From Actinokineospora alba (lineage in GTDB: Bacteria > Actinomycetota > Actinomycetes > Mycobacteriales > Pseudonocardiaceae): DNA of 64,000 nt. Below are positions 8,597 through 16,460 of the stretch, piece by piece. How positions within the stretch are numbered: the first letter of the stretch is position 1; every line of letters begins with the position of its first letter. The DNA is taken from NCBI RefSeq assembly GCF_004362515.1, contig NZ_SNXU01000001.1, positions 4,960,001 through 5,024,000 of the forward strand. The letters are read 5' to 3'. The position numbers were made by a program, and so were the translations under genes. The notes under the pieces are model-generated. The model was not told the origin of the DNA, searched no databases, and saw nothing but the letters and a program-made list of their open reading frames with translations.

Positions 8597-9528
8597 CCGA
8601 GGTATCCGCCCATGCTGCGGAAGTACTCGGTCGCGGGGAGTTCACGGTCGTCCTCGGTGCGGACGCGTTCGATGACCAGGCCGGGGCTTTGGCCGCGGCG
8701 GGCTTCGGGGCCCGCGACGATGACCACGCCGTCACCCTCGCGGATGAAGATCCGGCCGGGGGTGCCGCCGTAGCGGGCCCGCGACACCGACGCCTGGACG
8801 ATCCGCAGTCGCTTTCCGTTGTGGAAGGTGAAAGCGCTCGGGTACGGGTCGGACTGGGCGCGCACCAGGCGGTCGAGTTCCTCCGCCGACCAGGTCCAGT
8901 CGATGCGGCTGTCCTCGATGGCCCGCTTGTGGAAGAACGTGGCCTTCGACCGGTCCTGCGGGGTCAGCACCGCCGTCCCGGAGGCGATCAGGTCGATGGC
9001 CTCGGTGACGACCGGCGCGATCAGGTCGACGGTCTTGTGGAACAGGTCGGTCGTGGTGTCGCGGGGACCGACCGGGATGGACCGCTGCAGGACGATCGCG
9101 CCCGCGTCGAGGTCGTCGTCCATCATGTGGGCGGTCAGGCCCACTTCCTTCTCGCCGTTGATGAGGGCCCAGATCAACGGGGAGAAACCGGCGTACGCGG
9201 GCAGCAGCGAGTCGTGCACGTTCAGGGTGCCGTGCCGGGGGAGGGTGAAGATCTTCGGCGGGATCCACGTGCGCCAGTTGTTCGCCACGATCAGGTCCGG
9301 CTCGAGTTCCTGCAGCCTGGACATCACGTCCTCGTCGGGCCGCGTCTTCAGCATGACCTCGACGCCGTGCGAGGTGGCCAGGTCGGCCACCGAATCCGAC
9401 CAGATCTTCTCGTAGGCGTGATCGGACTGCGGGTGCGTCACCACCAGCACGACCTCGTGCTCCGACTGGAGCAACGCCTGCAGAGTCCGGTGACCCCACG
9501 TCTGGTACCCGAACATGACCACCCGCAT
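8593..9528 (-). CDS. Siderophore-type hydroxyornithine/hydroxylysine N-formyltransferase
   Basis: 311-residue protein of the methionyl-tRNA formyltransferase fold. The Rossmann start MRVVMFGYQTWG, the catalytic block NVHDSLLPAYAGFSPLIWA (Asn-x-His) and the Asp of DDDLDAGAIVLQ are present, and a C-terminal Fmt_C-like barrel follows. The chosen ATG at 9528 has a GAGGAGGA ribosome site; the frame is open slightly farther upstream. It is divergent from an amino-acid N-monooxygenase, with an iron box between them. CchA in the coelichelin pathway is the same kind of enzyme and forms N5-formyl-N5-hydroxyornithine from 10-formyl-THF. No NRPS or IucA-like synthetase is nearby, so the siderophore itself must be assembled elsewhere, if this role is right. 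Confidence 0.85.
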   Translation of the reverse strand: MRVVMFGYQTWGHRTLQALLQSEHEVVLVVTHPQSDHAYEKIWSDSVADLATSHGVEVMLKTRPDEDVMSRLQELEPDLIVANNWRTWIPPKIFTLPRHGTLNVHDSLLPAYAGFSPLIWALINGEKEVGLTAHMMDDDLDAGAIVLQRSIPVGPRDTTTDLFHKTVDLIAPVVTEAIDLIASGTAVLTPQDRSKATFFHKRAIEDSRIDWTWSAEELDRLVRAQSDPYPSAFTFHNGKRLRIVQASVSRARYGGTPGRIFIREGDGVVIVAGPEARRGQSPGLVIERVRTEDDRELPATEYFRSMGGYLG

Positions 9529-9577
9529 GGGCGTTTCCTCCTCGTGGTGCACGTCACCCGGTCGGGTGAAGCTGAGC

Positions 9578-9596
9578 CTAACTTAACTTAGGTTAG
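9578..9596. promoter_or_regulatory. Iron box (IdeR/DmdR/DtxR-type operator) between divergent siderophore genes
   Basis: The 19-bp CTAACTTAACTTAGGTTAG is palindromic at 16 of 19 positions and matches the actinobacterial iron-box pattern (TTAGGTTAGSCWAACCTAA). It sits in the divergent intergenic region, 50 nt from the formyltransferase start and about 48 nt from the monooxygenase start, so a Fe(II)-loaded DtxR-family repressor could silence both genes when iron is plentiful. Confidence 0.88.
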
Positions 9597-9643
9597 GGTG
9601 ACCTTCGTTCGGGTACCGCCACTAGGGGATGGGTAGGTCACAG

Positions 9644-10969
9644 ATGCGGGTCGATACACCGGTCTACGACGTCGTGGGCGTGGGCTTCGGCCCGTCGAAC
9701 CTGAGTCTCGCGATCGCTCTCGCCGAGCACAACGCGACGGCGGCCACGCCGCTCACGGCGCGGTTCCTCGAGCGGCAGCCCCGGTTCGGCTGGCATCGGG
9801 GGATGCTCCTCGACGACGCGACGATGCAGGTGTCGTTCCTGAAAGACCTGGTCACCCTGCGGAACCCGACCAGCGAGTTCAGCTTCGTGGCGTACCTGCA
9901 CAGCCGCGGCAGGCTCGTCGACTTTGTCAACCACAAGAGCCTTTTCCCGCTGCGCGTGGAGTTCCACGACTACTTCGAGTGGTGCGCGGCGAAGATGGCC
10001 GAGCAGGTGCTCTACGGCCAGGAGGTCGCGGCGGTCAACCCGGTCGTGGTCGACGGGGCGGTGGCGTACTTCGACGTCGTGTCCCGGCCGACCGACGGCG
10101 GCGAACCGAAGACCGTCCGCGCCCGCAACCTGGTCCTGGCCACCGGTTTACGGCCCAACCTGCCCGACGGCGTGAGCGCGGGCGAGCGGATCTGGCACAA
10201 CAGCACGCTTCTGCGCGACATCGATAACGTCCCCGAGGCCGCGAAACGCTTCGTCGTGGTCGGCGCGGGCCAGAGCGCCGCCGAGGCGACCGCGTTCCTG
10301 CACACCCGCTTCGGCGACGCCGAGGTGTGCTCGGTGTTCTCCCGCTTCGGCTACAGCCCGGCCGACGACAGCGCGTTCGCCAACCGGGTGTTCGACCCGG
10401 CCGCGGTCGACGAGTACTACCTCGCGCCCGAAGAGGCCAAGCGCAAGATCATGGGCTACCACGCCAACACGAACTACTCCGTCGTCGACATCGACCTCAT
10501 CGACGACCTCTACAAGCGGATGTACCAGGAGAAGGTCCTGGGCAAGCAGCGGCTGCGGATGTTCAACGTGTCCCGCCCGGTCGACGTCGCCGACCTCGGC
10601 GACCGCGTGCGGGTCACTGTCGAGTCGATGACCTCCGGTGAGCGCACCGTGCTCGAGGCCGACGTCGTCGTCTACGCCACCGGCTACCGCGGTGACGATT
10701 CCCTTGCCCTGCTTGGCGACCTGGCGGGCGAGTGCGCCCGTGACGACCAGGGCAGGCTCCAGGTCTCCCGCGACTACCGCGTGCACACCTCCGCGGACAT
10801 CGCCGCCGGAATCTACGTGCAGGGCGGCGCCACCGAGCACTCGCACGGCATCACCTCGTCGCTGCTGTCCAACAACGCCGTGCGGTCCGGGGAGATCCTC
10901 GACGCGATCCTGCGCGGCGACCGGACTCCGGTCCCTGCCGCGGAACTCGCCCTGAGCACGCTCGGCTGA
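9644..10969 (+). CDS. L-lysine N6- / L-ornithine N5-monooxygenase (siderophore biosynthesis)
   Basis: Flavin-dependent N-hydroxylating monooxygenase of the IucD/PvdA/CchB family, which makes the hydroxamate precursor from ornithine or lysine using NADPH and O2. The FAD-binding GVGFGPSNLSLA is near residue 12, the substrate region MQVSFLKDLVTLRNP follows, the NADPH site is VVVGAGQSAAEA (about 200), and the C-terminal DVVVYATGYR is typical. I chose ATG 9644 (441 residues) because an AGG lies at a workable distance; the upstream in-frame ATG at 9629 has its purine run directly against the codon. Substrate (ornithine versus lysine) cannot be decided by eye. It is controlled by the adjoining iron box. 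Confidence 0.92.
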   Translation: MRVDTPVYDVVGVGFGPSNLSLAIALAEHNATAATPLTARFLERQPRFGWHRGMLLDDATMQVSFLKDLVTLRNPTSEFSFVAYLHSRGRLVDFVNHKSLFPLRVEFHDYFEWCAAKMAEQVLYGQEVAAVNPVVVDGAVAYFDVVSRPTDGGEPKTVRARNLVLATGLRPNLPDGVSAGERIWHNSTLLRDIDNVPEAAKRFVVVGAGQSAAEATAFLHTRFGDAEVCSVFSRFGYSPADDSAFANRVFDPAAVDEYYLAPEEAKRKIMGYHANTNYSVVDIDLIDDLYKRMYQEKVLGKQRLRMFNVSRPVDVADLGDRVRVTVESMTSGERTVLEADVVVYATGYRGDDSLALLGDLAGECARDDQGRLQVSRDYRVHTSADIAAGIYVQGGATEHSHGITSSLLSNNAVRSGEILDAILRGDRTPVPAAELALSTLG

Positions 10970-11014
10970 TCCGTTCGGCCCACCGGGCGGGCGCGTCTTT
11001 GGTTGTATGGGCTC

Positions 11015-13420
11015 ATGCCCGACGACGTGCTGGTCCTCCCGCTCGACGATCCCACCGCCGACCTCGCCACGGTCGGCGGCAAGGGCGCCTCGCTGGCGCG
11101 CCTGGTCCGCGCGGGCTTGCCGGTGCCGCCCGGATTCCACGTCACGACCAGCGCCTACCGCGCTTTCGTGGCGGCGGGCGGCGAGCTGCCGCCCGAGGTC
11201 GCCTCGGCGATCCTGACCGCGTACCAGGGAGGTCCGGTCGCCGTGCGGTCCTCGGCGACCGCGGAGGACCTGCCCGACCTGTCGTTCGCCGGACAGCACG
11301 ACACGTTCCTCAACGTCACCGGCCCGGACGCGCTGCTCGACGCGGTCACCCGCTGCTGGGCGTCGCTGTGGACCGAGCGGGCCGTCGCCTACCGGGCGCA
11401 CAACGGCGTCGAGTCCGATGGTGTCGCCCTGGCGGTCGTGGTGCAGGAACTCGTGCCCGCCGACGCCGCGGGCGTGCTGTTCACCGCCAACCCACTCACC
11501 GGCGCGCGCGACGAGCAGGTGATCAACGCCGCCTGGGGTCTGGGTGAGGCCGTGGTGGGCGGCGTGGTCACCCCCGACACCCACCTCGTCGCCGCCGGCC
11601 GCGTGGCCGGGCGCGAGATCGCCGAGAAGACGGTGATGACCGTGCGCACCGTCGACGGCACCCGCGAGGAGCCGGTGCCCGAGGACCGTCGCCGCGCCCC
11701 CGTCCTCACCGACGCGCAGGCCGTCGAGCTGGCGGCCCTGGGAACGCGGATAGAAAACCTCTATGGCACACCGATGGACGTCGAGTGGGCGCTCCACAAT
11801 GGACGGTTCAGCATCCTGCAGGCGCGCCCGATCACCACGCTGCGGGTCGAGCCCGAGGTGTGGAACGACAGCCTCGGCGGCGACTACCTCTGGACCTGCG
11901 TGAACCTCGGCGAGGCCGTGCCGAGCGTGATGACCCCGGCGACCTGGTCGGTGGTGAAGATCCTGTCCTCGGCCAAGGTCGGCGACTACCGGATCACCGG
12001 CAACCTCGGCGGCCGGTTCTACCTCAACCTCAGTGTCTCCACCGCCGCCGCGAGCGCTGTCGGTCTCGGCAAGCTCGCCCGCCGGGCCAGTGAGCAGACA
12101 CTCGGCCGGATTCCCGAGGGCGTCGAGATCCCGCCGCTGCCGATGTCGCGGCTCGCCGTGCTGCGCGCCGCCGTGCCCTTCGTCCGCGAAGCCATCGCCT
12201 ACCGCAAGCGCCTGCCGCGGCTCCTCGCCGAGACGCGCGAGCGCTGCGCCTCCCTGCACAAGCGGATCAAGGCCGCTCAGGGGCCGGGCGAACTGGACGC
12301 CCTGTGGCGGTCCGACATCGACACCCTGCTCCGCGAGACCTGCCGGGTCCTGGACGCGGGCGCCCGCGGCGCCGGACCCGACAAGCTCCAGGCGCGGCTG
12401 ACGAAGCTGGTCGGCGCCGACGACACGACCGCGCTGCTCACGGGCCTGCAGGGGGCGGGCGGCGAGTTGGCCAGCCTCGGCCCACTGCTCGGCCTGGCCC
12501 AGCTGCGGCGCGGCGAGATCGACCGCGACACCTACGCCGCCACCTGGGGTCATCGCGGCCCCGACGAGTTCGAGCTGTCCGAACCGCGCCCGGCCGAGGA
12601 CCCGGCCTGGATCGACCGGCTCCTCGACCGCGTCGGCGACCTCGACCCGGAGACCCTGCTCAAGCGGCAGGCCGCGACCCGCGACGACGCCTGGGAACGG
12701 CTCGTCGAGCGGCACCCCGGCAAGGCGCCGGCGATCCGCAAAGCCCTCGACAAGGCCGCCGACGTGGCCCGCGCGCGCGAGCGGGCCCGCTCGGAGATGG
12801 TGCGCGCGTTCTGGGTGCTCCGCGCGTTCGTCCTGCGCGCGGGGGAACTGACCGGGCACGGTGACGACCTGTTCTTCCTGCCGATCGAGGACATCGTCGC
12901 AGTCCTGGACGGTGAGGAGCGCCCGCTGGCGAGAGTTCCGGCCGCTCGTGCCGCCTACGACCGCTACCGCGCGCTGCCCGCGTACCCGACGCTGATCCGC
13001 GGCCGGTTCGACCCGGTCGCGTGGGCCGCCGACCCGAACCGCAGGCCCGACCTCTACGACGAGACCGCCGAGCACCAGCCGATGGGCGAGGAGATCACCG
13101 GCTTCCCCGGCGCGGCGGGCATCGTCACCGGAACCGCGCGCGTGGTGTCCACTGTGGACGAGGCGGAAGCGTTGCGGGAGGGTGAGATCCTGGTGACCGC
13201 GGTGACGAACGTCGGATGGACACCGCTGTTCCCGCGGGCCGCGGCGATCGTCACCGACGTCGGCGCCCCGCTCTCGCACGCGGCGATCGTCGCCCGCGAA
13301 CTCGGCATCCCCGCGGTGGTGGGCTGCGGCAACGCGACCGCCCGACTGTCCACCGGCGACCACGTCCGTGTCGACGGCGGAAAGGGAACAGTCACACTGG
13401 TGGGCGAACCCGACCAGTAG
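11015..13420 (+). CDS. PEP-synthase/rifampicin-phosphotransferase-like dikinase
   Basis: 801 residues. The N-terminal third is a PEP/pyruvate dikinase ATP-grasp domain (VGGKGASLARL near residue 25, then AVRSSATAEDLPDLSFAGQHDT). A middle region of about 400 residues follows (about 300-690), and the protein ends with a swivelling phosphohistidine domain (APLSHAAIVARELGIPAVVG, His755). A PEP synthase would carry a C-terminal PEP-binding TIM barrel after the His domain; here the protein stops just after it. That order (ATP-grasp, substrate domain, His domain) is the architecture of rifampicin phosphotransferases, so the protein may phosphorylate a small molecule using the ATP beta-phosphate. The substrate is unknown. 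The ATG lacks a ribosome site and may be leaderless; a pentapeptide-repeat gene follows after 7 nt. Confidence 0.85.
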   Translation: MPDDVLVLPLDDPTADLATVGGKGASLARLVRAGLPVPPGFHVTTSAYRAFVAAGGELPPEVASAILTAYQGGPVAVRSSATAEDLPDLSFAGQHDTFLNVTGPDALLDAVTRCWASLWTERAVAYRAHNGVESDGVALAVVVQELVPADAAGVLFTANPLTGARDEQVINAAWGLGEAVVGGVVTPDTHLVAAGRVAGREIAEKTVMTVRTVDGTREEPVPEDRRRAPVLTDAQAVELAALGTRIENLYGTPMDVEWALHNGRFSILQARPITTLRVEPEVWNDSLGGDYLWTCVNLGEAVPSVMTPATWSVVKILSSAKVGDYRITGNLGGRFYLNLSVSTAAASAVGLGKLARRASEQTLGRIPEGVEIPPLPMSRLAVLRAAVPFVREAIAYRKRLPRLLAETRERCASLHKRIKAAQGPGELDALWRSDIDTLLRETCRVLDAGARGAGPDKLQARLTKLVGADDTTALLTGLQGAGGELASLGPLLGLAQLRRGEIDRDTYAATWGHRGPDEFELSEPRPAEDPAWIDRLLDRVGDLDPETLLKRQAATRDDAWERLVERHPGKAPAIRKALDKAADVARARERARSEMVRAFWVLRAFVLRAGELTGHGDDLFFLPIEDIVAVLDGEERPLARVPAARAAYDRYRALPAYPTLIRGRFDPVAWAADPNRRPDLYDETAEHQPMGEEITGFPGAAGIVTGTARVVSTVDEAEALREGEILVTAVTNVGWTPLFPRAAAIVTDVGAPLSHAAIVARELGIPAVVGCGNATARLSTGDHVRVDGGKGTVTLVGEPDQ

Positions 13421-13427
13421 GAGAGCA

Positions 13428-14222
13428 GTGCCCGACCCCGCCCGATTGCGCGCCGACTGTGCGAACTGCTTCGCGCTGTGCTGTGTCGCGCCCGCCTTCG
13501 CCAAGTCGGCGGACTTCGCGATCGACAAGCCCGCGGGCACGCCGTGCCGCAACCTGCTCGACGACTTCCGCTGCGGCATCCACACCAGGCTGCGGACGTC
13601 CGGCTTCACCGGGTGCACCGTGTTCGACTGCTTCGGCGCGGGCCAGCAGGTCTCCCAGGTGACCTTCGGCGGCCAGGACTGGCGGTCGGCGCCGAAGCGG
13701 GCGAAGCCGATGTTCGAGGTGTTCGCCGTGATGCGGCACCTGCACGAGCTGCTCTACTACCTCGCCGAGGCCGAGTCCCTGGCCCCGAGCATGCGCGACG
13801 AGCTCAAGCGAGCCCGCGAGGGCATCGAGGTGCTCACCCAGGGCGACCCGGACAGCCTGCGCGGCCTCGACGTGTCGGTTCACCAGGGCGAGGTGAACGC
13901 GCTGCTGCTGCGGGCGAGCGAACTCGTGCGGGCGGGCGTGCCCAGGAAGAAGGAGCGCCGGGGAGCGGACCTGATCGGGGCCAAGCTGCGCGGCGCCGAC
14001 CTGCGGGGCGCGAACCTGCGCGGGGCCTACCTGATCGGAGCGGACCTGCGGGCCGCCGACCTGCGGCTGGCCGACGTCATCGGCACCGACTTCCGCGACG
14101 CCGACCTGCGCGGGGCGGATCTGCGCGAGAGCCTGTTCCTGATCCAGTCCCAGCTCGACGCCGCCAAGGGGAACGCCGAGACGAAGCTGCCGCCCGCGCT
14201 CGCGGCGCCATCGCACTGGTGA
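13428..14222 (+). CDS. Pentapeptide-repeat protein with Cys-rich N-terminus
   Basis: 264 residues, GTG start with AGGAG 4-5 nt upstream, 7 nt after the dikinase gene. The first 65 residues are rich in Cys (CANCFALCC, then isolated Cys at roughly 41, 49, 61 and 66), a pattern suggesting metal or cluster binding. The middle is helical. From about residue 185 to 235 there is a run of A(D/N)LR/IGA repeats (GADLIGAKLRGADLRGANLRGA), which form a right-handed quadrilateral beta-helix. Similar proteins (Qnr, MfpA) protect DNA gyrase, but most family members have no known role, and the repeat block here is only about ten pentapeptides. Co-transcription with the Rph-like gene may hint at a shared stress or drug response; this is inference. 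Confidence 0.85.
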   Translation: MPDPARLRADCANCFALCCVAPAFAKSADFAIDKPAGTPCRNLLDDFRCGIHTRLRTSGFTGCTVFDCFGAGQQVSQVTFGGQDWRSAPKRAKPMFEVFAVMRHLHELLYYLAEAESLAPSMRDELKRAREGIEVLTQGDPDSLRGLDVSVHQGEVNALLLRASELVRAGVPRKKERRGADLIGAKLRGADLRGANLRGAYLIGADLRAADLRLADVIGTDFRDADLRGADLRESLFLIQSQLDAAKGNAETKLPPALAAPSHW

Positions 14223-14234
14223 TTCGGTCCTGAC

Positions 14235-14262
14235 TGTCGATCCGGCCGCCTCCCGTTCGTAT
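14235..14262 (+). promoter_or_regulatory. Probable ECF42 sigma-factor promoter
   Basis: TGTCGA (14235-14240) is followed after 17 nt by CGTATA (14258-14263), 30 nt before the start codon of the first gene of the ECF42 operon. The TGTCGA -35 element is the reported hallmark of ECF42 target promoters in Streptomyces venezuelae, as I recall it. The position supports autoregulation of the operon by its own sigma factor. Confidence 0.6.
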
Positions 14263-14292
14263 AGGGGGTAGGAACGACGGAAGGACTCGGAC

Positions 14293-14883
14293 ATGTGCAG
14301 GATCGTGGTTGTCAACAGCGTGACCCTCGACGGCGTCACGCAAGCCCCAGGGCACCCGGACGAGGACCGCCGCGACGGCTTCGCCCACGGCGGCTGGGCG
14401 GCGCCCTACGGGGACTCGGTGTTCGCCGAGGCGATGGCCAAGAGCATGAGCACCACCGGCGCGCTGCTGTTCGGCCGCCGGACCTACGAGCACTTCCACG
14501 CGGTCTGGCCGAACCAGCCGGAGCCGAACCCGTTCACCGACGTGCTCAACCGCACCCGCAAGTACGTCGCCTCGCGGACGCTGACCGAACCGCTCCCGTG
14601 GCAGAACTCCACCCTGCTCGCGGGCGAGGCCGCGGACGCGGTGCGCGCGCTCAAGCAGCAGCCCGGCAAGGATGTGGTGATACTCGGAAGCGGAGCACTG
14701 GTCCGGTCGCTGATGGCCCACGGGCTCATCGACGAGTTCCTGCTCGCGATCCACCCGGTGGTGCTCGGGTCGGGGCAGCGGCTCTTCGACGGGTCCATGG
14801 CGTCGCTGCGGCTGACCGAGAGCGTCACGACAACCACGGGCGTGGTCGTGGCGACCTACCGGTCCGAGGAGGGCACTCGATGA
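14293..14883 (+). CDS. Dihydrofolate reductase-family (RibD C-terminal domain) protein
   Basis: 196 residues of the bacterial bifunctional deaminase-reductase C-terminal family. Visible hallmarks are MCRIVVVNSVTLDGVTQAPG at the N-terminus, GALLFGRRTYEHF (about 57-69), and near the C-terminus IHPVVLGSGQRLFDG. Such proteins bind NADPH but their physiological substrate is usually unknown. It is the first gene of an overlapping set with a YCII/DGPF protein and an ECF42 sigma factor, a combination seen in ECF42 modules, and it lies directly behind the predicted ECF42 promoter. Confidence 0.85.
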   Translation: MCRIVVVNSVTLDGVTQAPGHPDEDRRDGFAHGGWAAPYGDSVFAEAMAKSMSTTGALLFGRRTYEHFHAVWPNQPEPNPFTDVLNRTRKYVASRTLTEPLPWQNSTLLAGEAADAVRALKQQPGKDVVILGSGALVRSLMAHGLIDEFLLAIHPVVLGSGQRLFDGSMASLRLTESVTTTTGVVVATYRSEEGTR

Positions 14884-15224
14884 AGCAGTACCTGCTCAGC
14901 GTCTACCAGCCCGACGGGGACCTGCCGCCCGCGGAGATCCTGGAGCCGATCATGCAGGACCTGGTGGCCTGGAACCAGGAACTGCGCGACGCGGGCGCCT
15001 GGGTGTTCGGCGCCGGGCTGCTCCCGCCGAGCACGGCCACCGTGGTCCGGGTGAAGGACTCGGAGCTGCTCCTGACCGACGGCCCGTTCGTCGAGGGCAA
15101 GGAACACCTCGGCGGGTTCACCGTGATCGCGGCGCCCGACCTGGACGCGGCGGTGGCGTGGGGCCGCAGGCTCTCCGAGATCACTACCCTGCCGATCGAG
15201 GTCCGGCCGCTGCAGGGCACCTGA
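14880..15224 (+). CDS. YCII/DGPF-domain protein of the ECF42 module
   Basis: 114 residues. The first strand MKQYLLSVYQPDG and the central LLTDGPFVEGKEHLGGF are the DGPF signature of YCII-related proteins. In actinobacteria these genes are the standard partners of ECF42 sigma factors; no enzymatic role has been settled, though a ferredoxin-like dimer with a small-molecule pocket is known for the fold. It overlaps the preceding gene by 4 nt and shares one base with the sigma gene (TGATG), so the three are coupled. Confidence 0.92.
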   Translation: MKQYLLSVYQPDGDLPPAEILEPIMQDLVAWNQELRDAGAWVFGAGLLPPSTATVVRVKDSELLLTDGPFVEGKEHLGGFTVIAAPDLDAAVAWGRRLSEITTLPIEVRPLQGT

Positions 15225-16414
15225 TGGACATCGCCCGCGTCTTCCGCGAGGAGTACGGGCGTGCGGTGTCCGTGCTGGTCCGGGCGTTCGGCGATATCGA
15301 CCTCGCGGAGGAAGCCGTGCAGGACGCCTTCGCCGAGGCGGTCCGGCGCTGGCCGTCGAGCGGGCCACCGCCGAGCCCGGCCGGGTGGATCATCACCACC
15401 GCCCGCAACCGCGCCATCGACCGGGTGCGCCGCGAGTCCACCCGCGACGACCGGCAGGCCGCGGCGGTGCTCGCGGCCGAGGACGAAGGGGAGACCGAGG
15501 TGGTGGGCGACGACCGGCTGCGGCTGATCTTCACCTGCTGCCACCCGGCGCTGGCCCCGGCCGCGCAGGTGGCGTTGACCCTGCGGCTGCTCGGCGGGCT
15601 GACCACCGCGGAGATCGCCCGCGCGTTCCTCGTCCCCGAGCCGACGATGGCGCAGCGGCTCGTGCGGGCCAAGGGCAAGATCCGCGACGCCGGGATTCCC
15701 TACCGGGTGCCGGAGGACCTGGCGGCTCGGCTGCGGCCGGTGCTCGCGGTGGTCTACCTGGTGTTCAACGAGGGTTACGTGGCCAGTTCGGGCCGGGAGC
15801 TGGTGCGCGACGACCTGTGCGCCGAGGCGATCCGACTCGGCAGGCTGCTGGTGGAGTTGATGCCGGAGGAGCCCGAGGTGGTCGGACTGCTCGCGCTGAT
15901 GCTGCTCACCGCCGCCCGCTCGGCCGCCCGCACCGACGCCGACGGCGCCGTGGTGCTGCTGCGCGACCAGGACCGGACCCGCTGGGACCGCGACTTGATC
16001 ACCGAGGGGCAGGCGCTCGTCCGGTGGTGTCTGAAGCGCGGCGAGCCGGGGCCGTACCAGCTCCAGGCGGCGATCAACGCCGTGCACAGCGACGCCGCGA
16101 CCGCCGCGGCGACGGACTGGCCGCAGATCGTCGCCCTCTACGACCAGCTCCTCGCCATGACTCCGACCCCGATCGTGGCTTTGAACCGCGCGGTCGCGGT
16201 CGCCGAGATCACCGGGCCCAGGGCAGCCCTGGCCATTGTCGATGACCTGAACCTCGACTCGTACTACCTGTTCCACGCGATCCGGGCCGACCTGCTCCGG
16301 CGTCTCGGGTGGGTCGAACAGGCGGCCGACGCCTACGACGCCGCGATCGCCCGCGCGGACAACGCCGTGGAGCGCGAACACCTGTGCAGGCGGCGGGAGG
16401 CGCTGACCAGTTGA
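15224..16414 (+). CDS. ECF42-group RNA polymerase sigma factor
   Basis: 396 residues, much longer than ordinary ECF sigmas (about 200). Region 2 (DIDLAEEAVQDAFAEAVRRW, then GWIITTARNRAIDRVRRES) and region 4 (LRLLGGLTTAEIARAFLVPEPTMAQRLVRAK) occupy the first 160 residues. A helical extension of about 200 residues follows (YLVFNEGYVASSG, then TPR-like helices), which is the defining feature of ECF42 and is needed for its activity in place of an anti-sigma factor. Genetic linkage to the DGPF protein agrees. It probably transcribes its own operon from the TGTCGA promoter at 14235. Confidence 0.93.
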   Translation: MDIARVFREEYGRAVSVLVRAFGDIDLAEEAVQDAFAEAVRRWPSSGPPPSPAGWIITTARNRAIDRVRRESTRDDRQAAAVLAAEDEGETEVVGDDRLRLIFTCCHPALAPAAQVALTLRLLGGLTTAEIARAFLVPEPTMAQRLVRAKGKIRDAGIPYRVPEDLAARLRPVLAVVYLVFNEGYVASSGRELVRDDLCAEAIRLGRLLVELMPEEPEVVGLLALMLLTAARSAARTDADGAVVLLRDQDRTRWDRDLITEGQALVRWCLKRGEPGPYQLQAAINAVHSDAATAAATDWPQIVALYDQLLAMTPTPIVALNRAVAVAEITGPRAALAIVDDLNLDSYYLFHAIRADLLRRLGWVEQAADAYDAAIARADNAVEREHLCRRREALTS

Positions 16415-16460
16415 GGGTGTCCGCCGAGTCGGCAGCGGGGTGCCACGGCATGATGCTGGT

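Noticed and set aside
11015..13420. Ordinary phosphoenolpyruvate synthase (ppsA)
   Set aside because: The C-terminal PEP-binding barrel is absent; the protein stops after the phosphohistidine domain.
10148..13618. 1,156-codon minus-strand frame opposite the monooxygenase and dikinase genes
   Set aside because: Antisense shadow of two well-supported plus-strand genes; composition is not protein-like.
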